Of a stretch of 5,269 nt of DNA, positions 1 to 5,269 are shown in pieces. A program made the translations under genes and the position numbers. The notes under the pieces are model-generated. The model was given only the letters and a program-made list of their open reading frames with translations, ran no database searches and was not told the DNA's origin. Numbering within the stretch: the first letter of the stretch is position 1; each line of letters starts with the position of its first letter. This DNA comes from Kordiimonadaceae bacterium (GTDB lineage: Bacteria; Pseudomonadota; Alphaproteobacteria; Sphingomonadales; Emcibacteraceae), in the NCBI GenBank assembly GCA_018699075.1, contig JABIPV010000360.1, positions 1-5,269 of the forward strand, given 5' to 3'.

Positions 1-1
1 C

Positions 2-52
2 CCTAAAACATTTTTAACAGGCGTCGCTTTAAGTTGTCTTTTGATGGCATGC
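2..52 (+). other. Lipoprotein signal peptide end and lipobox
   Basis: Reading from base 2 gives P-K-T-F-L-T-G-V-A-L-S-C-L-L-M-A-C. This is a lysine followed by a hydrophobic core ending in L-M-A-C, a good signal peptidase II lipobox (Leu at -3, Ala at -1, Cys at +1, codon 50-52). The following residues A-A-E-N lack Asp at +2, so inner membrane retention is not predicted. Only part of the signal is in the window; the initiating codon should be within a few codons of the left edge. Confidence 0.8.
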
Positions 53-1759
53 GCAGCTGAAAATACTGAACAAGCCACTGAACAAGCTGATGAGGCACAT
101 GAACAAGTTGCTGCATCTATGATCCCAGATCCTTACGTACGGGGTTCTGATGCTTTATCCCCTGACCGTACCCCCCCACATCCAGCAAAGGACAGTTTTG
201 GCTTAAATCCTGAAACAGGCATTTTTAAACATCCGGCTGCAACACCTGAACAACACGACCCGCAACCTTTTGAAGGACAGCTGGAATATTGGGGTGATCA
301 GGATTATGCCCATAATATGAATGTGGAAGCCTATTATCCAATTACGGTTGAACCTTTTCACACATGGCAGAATATTGTCGATTTTGACGGACGTCGTTAT
401 ATGTATCAATATGTGCGCCGTGATTTAAAAATATTTGACATCACAGACCCAAAAGACATCACAGTACTTCTCGCCAAGGGCGCACAGTGGGGGCCAAATG
501 GCCCTGCTGATTTTGAAACAAACCCATACCCAGAAGATGAAATGTTTGGTGCGGCAACAATTCAATGGAGCAAATCTGAAAATGCTTATGTAATGGTTCA
601 AGCATACGAAGTACGCCGTTTTGGTCTGCTTCATGATAAACGCACAGAACCTGAAAATGTTGAAGCGATCAGAAAATCACCACATTTAAAAGGTTTTAAA
701 GTTTACCGTATGGATGGTCCACTGCCAGAAGAATGGACATTAATTTCTGAGCGCACTACTGATCTTGCCACCCCAAACGCACCGATCGGCGAACAACAAG
801 GAAGCGGCGTACGCGATCTTCCCCAGTGGCGCGGCGGTCAATATATGTTTGTCGCCGCTGCACCTGATGATGCCCATGCGCTAACAGAATACCCGAATGA
901 TCTTTATTCCGCAGGTTATCAGGCATGGGATATGTCCGACCCAGCCAACCCTACTTTTGTTGGCTCGATCACTATGCCGGGACAAATCCTTGGCGATCCT
1001 GAACATGAAGCCGTATTTAAGGCTAATGAGCGCGCAGGAAACCGTACCAGTTGGTTCGGGGCACGTATGTCACTCTTTATCCCCACTCCTCCTGATGAAG
1101 GCGGTAAATATGGATACGCGGCCATGGGCGGAATGGGTTTTTACGTAGTTGATATTTCAGATCCTGCCAATATGACGGTCGTAAGTCATTTAAATTTCCC
1201 GGCAAGTGTTGCAGGAACCGAGGGTGACTTCATTGATATCAGCCAAGTTAAAAGCAGTGGCCTTATTTATTTCCAAGGCTACCCTTTAAATAGCGATTGT
1301 TGGGAAGCCTATAAAGACGTTCATATCATTGATGTAAACGATCCAGAAAATCCAAAGAAAATTGGCGTTCTGCCAAGGCCATCTGCGCCTGAAGGCGCGC
1401 CATTTACAGATTATTGCCAACGCGGTGGTAGCTTTGGACCAAAGCGTACGGGTTATTACACCCAGCCGGGCGAATCCCGTGAAGGCATTTTACCTTTCAA
1501 TTTTTATAATGCTGGCCTTCAAGTATTTGATGCGACAGACCCTGCAAACCCGACTTTAGGTGCTTATTTCGTTCCACGATTTGACGAAGAAAACGTGCCG
1601 GATTATGCTCTTGGTAACTTAAGTCATAGCGTTTATGTTGAATATGATCGCAACTTATTCTGGCTTTTCACAAATCATGGTATCTATCTGCTTTCTAGTC
1701 CTATGCTAAGTGAGCCGAGTTTTGATATGCCAGAAAAAGCGTGGCCTCCCCGACCTTAA
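2..1759 (+). CDS. LVIVD-repeat beta-propeller-like lipoprotein, 5' end outside window
   Basis: The frame is open from base 2 to the TAA at 1757-1759, giving 585 visible residues; the start codon lies upstream. A TTG at 41 could pass as a start, but it falls inside a lipoprotein signal peptide, three codons before the lipobox cysteine, so it is rejected. The visible N-terminus is a hydrophobic stretch ending LLMAC (Cys17), then an E/Q/A-rich linker. The residue after Cys is Ala, which by the Lol rule favours the outer membrane. At least five copies of a (F/V/I)D-x-(T/S/N)DP-x-N-P-type motif occur near residues 144, 308, 382, 442 and 508; these resemble LVIVD repeats (Pfam PF08309), thought to form beta-propeller blades. 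Cys433 and Cys472 could form a disulfide in the periplasm or outside the cell. The function is unknown; a binding or scaffold role is only inferred. No catalytic motif was recognised. The gene converges on the sulfatase gene. Confidence 0.85.
   Translation, partial: PKTFLTGVALSCLLMACAAENTEQATEQADEAHEQVAASMIPDPYVRGSDALSPDRTPPHPAKDSFGLNPETGIFKHPAATPEQHDPQPFEGQLEYWGDQDYAHNMNVEAYYPITVEPFHTWQNIVDFDGRRYMYQYVRRDLKIFDITDPKDITVLLAKGAQWGPNGPADFETNPYPEDEMFGAATIQWSKSENAYVMVQAYEVRRFGLLHDKRTEPENVEAIRKSPHLKGFKVYRMDGPLPEEWTLISERTTDLATPNAPIGEQQGSGVRDLPQWRGGQYMFVAAAPDDAHALTEYPNDLYSAGYQAWDMSDPANPTFVGSITMPGQILGDPEHEAVFKANERAGNRTSWFGARMSLFIPTPPDEGGKYGYAAMGGMGFYVVDISDPANMTVVSHLNFPASVAGTEGDFIDISQVKSSGLIYFQGYPLNSDCWEAYKDVHIIDVNDPENPKKIGVLPRPSAPEGAPFTDYCQRGGSFGPKRTGYYTQPGESREGILPFNFYNAGLQVFDATDPANPTLGAYFVPRFDEENVPDYALGNLSHSVYVEYDRNLFWLFTNHGIYLLSSPMLSEPSFDMPEKAWPPRP
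431..1567 (+). repeat. Five LVIVD-type protein repeat cores
   Basis: The repeat cores are encoded at 431-451 (IFDITDP), 923-964 (AWDMSDPANPTFVG), 1145-1183 (VVDISDPANMTVV), 1325-1369 (IIDVNDPENPKKIGV) and 1523-1567 (VFDATDPANPTLGAY). The shared pattern is a beta strand, then D-x-(S/T/N)-D-P, then a short turn, then a second strand. The spacing is irregular: about 164, 74, 60 and 66 residues between successive cores. This is a protein-level repeat with little conservation as DNA, so recent tandem duplication is not indicated. Degenerate copies may lie in the long first gap. Confidence 0.7.
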
Positions 1760-1775
1760 AGGCCCTAATATTCTG

Positions 1776-3182
1776 CTAATTTAATTCCAGCGGATCATTG
1801 ACGATCGTTTGCCAATCTTTGAGATTTTCAAACATCGCTTTGATCCGTTTTTTATGTTGGGGCAATCCCGCCAAATTATGCATTTCATCGGGGTCTGATT
1901 TTAAATAAAAAAGTTGCGTTTTGTTAATTTCGGGATAATGAATCAGTTTATAATCGTCGGTACGAAGCATGCGCTGAAAATGTTTATAGCTGCCGTAAAT
2001 ACTGTCAAAGATTTGTTTCTTTTCCCCCCTCACTAATGATGCAATACTTGGTGCCTGAACACTGGTTGGAATATCTAATCCTGCCATCTCTACTGCGGTC
2101 GGGAAAACACTATTAATATAAAACATACCTTTAATGCTTATATTTTTTGGTACCATTGGGCCCTTAATAATAAAAGGCGCTCTAATACTATGGTCATATT
2201 GATTTTGTTTGCCCAGTAATCCGTGTTTACCAACGGCTAAACCATGATCAGATGTAAAAATTACCAGGGTATTATCCGCTTTACCCGACGCTTCCAAAGC
2301 ATCAAGGATCCGACCTATTTGCGCGTCCGTATGTTCAATCATGGCATAATATTCGCCAATGAACTTTTGAATAATTTCTGGTGTACGAGGATATGGAGCC
2401 AGCAACTCATCACGGATTAAATGATCCCCTTCGTTAAAGGGGTGTTCAGGGGCAAAATTATTTGGCACATCAATCGTGTCTGCCAAATACCTTTTAACAT
2501 ACTCGTCTGGTGATTGGCGTGGATCATGCGGCGCCAAAAACGCCACATACATCATAAATGGTTTTTCACTATCCACTTGCTTTTCTAGAAAATCAGTAGC
2601 CACATCAGCGATCATTTCGCTGGTATGTTTTTCGGCTTTATATTTAGTATATTTTACTTTTGCTGAGGGATTATAATCTATAAACGCAGCATTCCACTGC
2701 CCGCCTTCTTCCAATGTGGACATTCCGCCGTCAAATATGGCTTTACCCGTAGAAAAACTACGTTCAATAATTTCTAGTGGTAAATGCCATTTTCCCGACA
2801 TAAATGTTTCATATCCCGCATCTTTAAATGTTTCACCAAACATTTTAAATTCTGACGCGTCTTTACCATTTTGATCATCTTCAAGCCCCATGCCAGTGCT
2901 ATATAAATGACGACCTGTATTAATCATCCTTCTACTTGGTGCGCACACAGCTGGTGACCATGATCCTTGATTAAATACATGGGTAAAGCTCATGCCATTT
3001 TGCGCTAGTCGGTCCAGATTTGGTGTTGAAATTCGTTGGTTACCTAATTGGTGAACCGTGTTTTGCGTTTGATCATCGGTTAATATAAATAGCACATTCA
3101 GTGGTTTCTCTGCGGCGCATAAAGTAATGACACCAAAATTGAAGGCCATAATTTGGACGACTAACTTCGAAAGAAATTTCAT
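1776..3182 (-). CDS. Secreted type I (formylglycine) sulfatase
   Basis: This 468-residue protein should hydrolyse sulfate esters outside the cytoplasm. Residues 1-24 look like a Sec signal peptide (Lys2 and Lys6, hydrophobic core, C-A-A before Glu25). The alkaline phosphatase-like sulfatase fold shows its active-site residues in order: Asp36 and Asp37 (LTDDQ); C-A-P-S-R at 80-84, with Cys80 the site converted to formylglycine, followed by the usual TGRH; Lys131 and His133 (SGKWH); His219 (APHDP); Asp312 and His313 (TSDHG); Lys325 (LGKQN). All expected residues are present, so the enzyme is probably active. The C-P-S-R form fits maturation by an aerobic formylglycine-generating enzyme, none of which is encoded here. 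The substrate cannot be read from the sequence; polysaccharide or small sulfate esters are both possible. The ATG start is supported by GGAGA eight bases upstream, inside the end of trkH. The gene probably forms an operon with trkH and folE. Confidence 0.93.
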   Translation of the reverse strand: MKFLSKLVVQIMAFNFGVITLCAAEKPLNVLFILTDDQTQNTVHQLGNQRISTPNLDRLAQNGMSFTHVFNQGSWSPAVCAPSRRMINTGRHLYSTGMGLEDDQNGKDASEFKMFGETFKDAGYETFMSGKWHLPLEIIERSFSTGKAIFDGGMSTLEEGGQWNAAFIDYNPSAKVKYTKYKAEKHTSEMIADVATDFLEKQVDSEKPFMMYVAFLAPHDPRQSPDEYVKRYLADTIDVPNNFAPEHPFNEGDHLIRDELLAPYPRTPEIIQKFIGEYYAMIEHTDAQIGRILDALEASGKADNTLVIFTSDHGLAVGKHGLLGKQNQYDHSIRAPFIIKGPMVPKNISIKGMFYINSVFPTAVEMAGLDIPTSVQAPSIASLVRGEKKQIFDSIYGSYKHFQRMLRTDDYKLIHYPEINKTQLFYLKSDPDEMHNLAGLPQHKKRIKAMFENLKDWQTIVNDPLELN

Positions 3183-3184
3183 AT

Positions 3185-4633
3185 TTAATTTCTCCAGAAT
3201 TTTGGCGAGAATAAAACCAATACCGCAAAAAGCTCAAGCCGTCCAAGAAGCATACCAAAAGATAATAACCATTTAGATATATCAGGAAGTTCCTGGAAAG
3301 TACCTGACGGGCCAATAATTGGTCCAAGCGCCGGCCCGACATTCGCCATTGCCGTCCCTGCACCGGAAACAGCTGTGACAAAATCAAGTCCTGTCAAGGC
3401 AAGACATAATGAAAGTAAAATAAAACATACGACAAAAAGAAATAAATAGGAAAGCACAGAACCCGTGACACTTTCTTCAATTGGTCCGCCGTTATAACGG
3501 GGAATGAATATGCCGTTTGGCCGAAGTAGTTTTTGAAAATTTGCCTTACACATGGACACCAAAACCTGAAATCGGAATATTTTGATGCCGCACGATGTGG
3601 ACCCCGCACAGCCGCCAATAAACATCATGAAAAAGAATAACATAATCGGCATCGTACCCCATGCCGTGTAATCCGTTGTTGCATATCCCGTCCCCGTTAA
3701 AATGGAAACGACATTGAACACCGTATATCTTAGTGCTTCTTCAAAATCATATATATTGTTGGTCCAAACCCATATGGTCATTAAGGCCACTAATATAAGT
3801 AACAGGGCAATGAACCACCGCACTTGGCTATCATGATAAAAGCCTTTGCTCTGTCCCCTAAGGAGTTTCAAATATAGTAAAAAGGGCAAACTACCTACGA
3901 TCATGAAAAAGGTCACAGTATAATCGATCAGGGCACTATCAAAATGACCTATTGAGCCATCGGACGTTGAAAACCCACCAGTGGCAATGGTTGTAAAGGA
4001 ATGGCAAACCGCTTCAAAAGGTGTCATCCCCGCCAACCAAAATGTCACAGCACAAATAATTGTCAGCGCCACATAGAGAAGGGATAGAGCCGACGCGAGT
4101 TGTGTCGCACGCGGCAAAAACTTATCGGACACATCGAAGCTTTCAATTTTGAAGAGCTGCATTCCCCCAATTTGCAGGATCGGCAAAATGGCAACCGCCA
4201 TCACGATGATTCCTACACCACCAAACCATTGAAGCAAACTTCGCCATAAAAGAATACCTGGCGGCGCACCGTCAAGTCCCGTGATCACCGTTGATCCTGT
4301 TGTTGAAATTCCTGACATTGCTTCGAAATAAGCGTCAGTATAACTTAATGAAAGTTCTGAAAACACAAAGGGAAGCGCGCCGAAAGCCGGCATTAACAAC
4401 CATGAGACAAAAGTTAGCAAAAAGGCTTGCTGAACAGTGAATTCTTCATATTCACCGCGGTTGCTCAAATAAAGACTACTGCCAAAGAAAACCACAATAC
4501 CCGAAATTAATGGAAAGACTTGCCAGTCCGGATTACCAACCGCGAGATCAACCGCGACGGGAAGCAACATCCCTAATCCAATTATCAGCAGGAAAATTCC
4601 AGATACCATCCAGATCGGACGAAAATCTATCAA
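3185..4633 (-). CDS. trkH: Trk-type potassium uptake protein TrkH
   Basis: This is the inner-membrane, K+-conducting subunit of the Trk system. It has 482 residues, close to E. coli TrkH. It is strongly hydrophobic, with the four pseudo-repeats of the TrkH/KtrB/HKT superfamily. The selectivity-filter loops are visible: S-T-T-G-S at 110-114, A-T-G-G-F at 217-221, T-G-T-G-Y at 313-317 and N-V-G-P-A at 431-435, each with the filter glycine. The intramembrane gate loop is at 340-351 (GGCAGSTSCGIK), and the conserved G-R-L-E-L-F segment is at 464-469. Activity normally needs the cytoplasmic nucleotide-binding partner TrkA, not found in this window. The start codon is TTG at 4633-4631; the resulting M-I-D-F-R-P N-terminus agrees with what I know of alphaproteobacterial TrkH, and AAAGGG lies eight bases upstream. 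Met9 is an alternative start but would cut into the first membrane helix. The gene lies 20 bases after folE and 2 bases before the sulfatase. Confidence 0.95.
   Translation of the reverse strand: MIDFRPIWMVSGIFLLIIGLGMLLPVAVDLAVGNPDWQVFPLISGIVVFFGSSLYLSNRGEYEEFTVQQAFLLTFVSWLLMPAFGALPFVFSELSLSYTDAYFEAMSGISTTGSTVITGLDGAPPGILLWRSLLQWFGGVGIIVMAVAILPILQIGGMQLFKIESFDVSDKFLPRATQLASALSLLYVALTIICAVTFWLAGMTPFEAVCHSFTTIATGGFSTSDGSIGHFDSALIDYTVTFFMIVGSLPFLLYLKLLRGQSKGFYHDSQVRWFIALLLILVALMTIWVWTNNIYDFEEALRYTVFNVVSILTGTGYATTDYTAWGTMPIMLFFFMMFIGGCAGSTSCGIKIFRFQVLVSMCKANFQKLLRPNGIFIPRYNGGPIEESVTGSVLSYLFLFVVCFILLSLCLALTGLDFVTAVSGAGTAMANVGPALGPIIGPSGTFQELPDISKWLLSFGMLLGRLELFAVLVLFSPKFWRN
3191..3195 (-). promoter_or_regulatory. 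Ribosome binding site of the sulfatase, inside trkH
   Basis: The - strand reads GGAGA here, eight bases before the ATG at 3182-3180. The site overlaps the last sense codons of trkH (Trp-Arg-Asn, then TAA at 3187-3185), and only two bases separate that stop from the sulfatase ATG. Ribosomes finishing trkH would therefore uncover or re-use this site, which suggests translational coupling. Confidence 0.75.
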
Positions 4634-4650
4634 ATGTCTCGCCCTTTCAT
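4630..4650 (-). CDS. Possible six-codon leader ORF between folE and trkH
   Basis: On the - strand, ATG at 4650-4648 opens a frame encoding M-K-G-R-D-I that ends in TGA at 4632-4630. The TGA overlaps the TTG start of trkH by two bases (TTGA). A purine-rich AAGGGG at 4663-4658, inside the last codons of folE, sits seven bases before this ATG. The arrangement could pass ribosomes from folE to the weak TTG of trkH. It is too short to judge by codon use and may be chance; no function for the peptide is claimed. Confidence 0.2.
   Translation of the reverse strand: MKGRDI
4642..4647 (-). promoter_or_regulatory. Probable ribosome binding site for the TTG start of trkH
   Basis: The - strand reads AAAGGG, eight bases before the TTG at 4633-4631. 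No in-frame ATG or GTG is better placed: the frame upstream of the TTG runs into folE without one near a purine-rich site. This spacing is the main sequence support for the TTG. The same bases are codons 2 and 3 of a six-codon ORF in another frame. Confidence 0.5.
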
Positions 4651-4653
4651 CAA

Positions 4654-5256
4654 CTAACCCCTTAAGGTATTTAGTGGTCCCACCACCGCCAGAAATTCAC
4701 GGCGGGTTTTTTCATCAGTTCTAAAGGCACCTGCCATCCGGCTGGTCACCATGGAAACCCCTTGCTTATTTATTCCTCTGGTGCTCATACATTCATGTGT
4801 CGCTTGAATGACAACTCCAACGCCAAGTGGTTCTAGTATTTCCTGAATACAATCAGCAATTTCAGCTGTCATTTTTTCTTGGACCTGAAGCCTTTTGGCA
4901 TAAGTTTCAACCACACGCGCAAGCTTGCTAATACCTACCACTTTATTTTTCGGTAAATAACCAACGTGAGCGTGCCCGACAATTGGTGCCATATGATGTT
5001 CACAGTGTGACGAAAAAGGAATGTCGCGCAGCACAACCATTTCATCATAACCACTTACTTCTTCAAAAGTACGCGAAAGGTAATCATGGGGGTTGTCCTC
5101 ATAACCCTTATAAAATTCATCATAAGATTTCACCACACGTTTTGGCGTATCCAATAATCCCTCACGGTCCGGATCTTCACCCGCATATTTCAGCAGGATA
5201 CGGACAGCATCCTCTGCTTCTTCACGGCTTGGTTTATTTTTTGAATTTTGACCCAA
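4654..5256 (-). CDS. folE: GTP cyclohydrolase I (FolE, type IA)
   Basis: This cytoplasmic enzyme converts GTP to 7,8-dihydroneopterin triphosphate, the first step of folate and other pterin synthesis (also feeding queuosine-type pathways). With the start used here it has 200 residues. The zinc and catalytic motif S-H-C-E-H-H is at 83-88: Cys85 and His88 correspond to the zinc ligands Cys110 and His113 of E. coli FolE, and His87 to catalytic His112. The second part, H-E-C-M at 154-157, supplies the equivalents of His179 and the third zinc ligand Cys181, followed by the typical S-T-R-G-I. The EGLLDTPKRV segment at 32-41 is also typical. The start is TTG at 5256-5254, with AGGA six bases upstream. 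However, the frame stays open (L-G-F-I) to the right edge, so a start outside the window is possible. The next internal Met (73) is too late. It is the first visible gene of the operon. Confidence 0.95.
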   Translation of the reverse strand: MGQNSKNKPSREEAEDAVRILLKYAGEDPDREGLLDTPKRVVKSYDEFYKGYEDNPHDYLSRTFEEVSGYDEMVVLRDIPFSSHCEHHMAPIVGHAHVGYLPKNKVVGISKLARVVETYAKRLQVQEKMTAEIADCIQEILEPLGVGVVIQATHECMSTRGINKQGVSMVTSRMAGAFRTDEKTRREFLAVVGPLNTLRG

Positions 5257-5262
5257 GATAAA

Positions 5263-5266
5263 TCCT
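5263..5266 (-). promoter_or_regulatory. Possible ribosome binding site for the TTG start of folE
   Basis: The - strand reads AGGA here, six bases before the TTG at 5256-5254. It supports that start over one beyond the window edge, because the residues further upstream (L-G-F-I) are hydrophobic and unlike a usual FolE N-terminus. Only 13 bases upstream of the TTG are visible, so the promoter and any preceding gene cannot be assessed. Confidence 0.4.
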
Positions 5267-5269
5267 AAC

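Larger units (their letters stand above)
1776..5256 (-). other. Probable operon folE-trkH-sulfatase
   Basis: Three genes on the same strand are separated by 20 bases (folE to trkH) and 2 bases (trkH to sulfatase). There is no room for a separate promoter or terminator between them. The ribosome binding sites of the second and third genes are embedded in or next to the end of the preceding gene. Co-transcription is inferred from this packing. The operon's promoter would be to the right of the window, and no clear terminator is seen after the sulfatase stop. Confidence 0.7.

Noticed and set aside
203..634. Two open frames of about 70 codons on the - strand inside the lipoprotein gene.
   Set aside because: They are opposite a clear coding frame, have no supporting ribosome binding site that I could see, and encode no recognisable motif.
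1743..1764. Possible terminator: GGCCT and AGGCC arms around a 12-base loop, with TTTTT a few bases further on when read on the - strand.
   Set aside because: The stem is only five pairs, the loop is long, the T run does not follow directly, and the structure overlaps coding sequence of the lipoprotein gene.
1792..1806. Paired GATC sites near the sulfatase 3' end, considered as a regulatory or methylation cluster.
   Set aside because: The sites are within coding sequence, there are only two close together, and nothing around them suggests an origin or operator.
3073..3387. A 104-codon open frame on the - strand across the trkH-sulfatase junction.
   Set aside because: It lies in another frame over two well-supported genes, has no recognisable domain, and is explained as a shadow ORF.
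4919..4928. Perfect 10-base palindrome GCAAGCTTGC.
   Set aside because: It lies inside conserved folE coding sequence and is isolated; a single palindrome of this length is expected by chance.
4983..5261. A 92-codon open frame on the + strand opposite folE.
   Set aside because: It is antisense to the conserved zinc-binding core of folE and its translation looks like reverse-strand composition (rich in His and Pro), not a protein family.

Overview
This window looks like ordinary chromosome from an AT-leaning proteobacterium, most likely a marine or aquatic alphaproteobacterium. That placement is an inference from the style of the TrkH and FolE proteins, the roughly mid-40s % GC judged by eye, and the presence of a secreted sulfatase. 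The window is almost entirely coding. No gap exceeds 20 bases, and I see no RNA gene, insertion sequence, CRISPR array, attachment site or origin.

Layout. On the + strand, 2-1759 is the 3' part of a gene for a large lipoprotein with LVIVD-type repeats (probable beta-propeller). Its reading frame is open to the left edge, so the true start lies just outside the window. On the - strand, reading from right to left, are folE (GTP cyclohydrolase I, 5256-4654), trkH (potassium uptake channel subunit, 4633-3185) and a secreted type I sulfatase (3182-1776). The + strand gene and the sulfatase converge tail to tail with 16 bases between their stop codons and no convincing terminator.

The three - strand genes are packed like an operon, with gaps of 20 and 2 bases. 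The sulfatase's ribosome binding site lies inside the last codons of trkH. The folE-trkH junction holds a six-codon ORF whose TGA overlaps the probable TTG start of trkH. Both folE and trkH appear to use TTG starts. The three products have no evident metabolic link: one makes the pterin precursor in the cytoplasm, one imports K+ through the inner membrane, and one removes sulfate esters outside the cytoplasm. Co-transcription is therefore the main observation, and a shared pathway is not implied.

I found no clear evidence for an undescribed system. The points most worth a second look are the lipoprotein of unknown function with widely spaced repeats, the sulfatase hitched to a housekeeping pair by an embedded ribosome binding site, and the overlapping start/stop arrangement before trkH.
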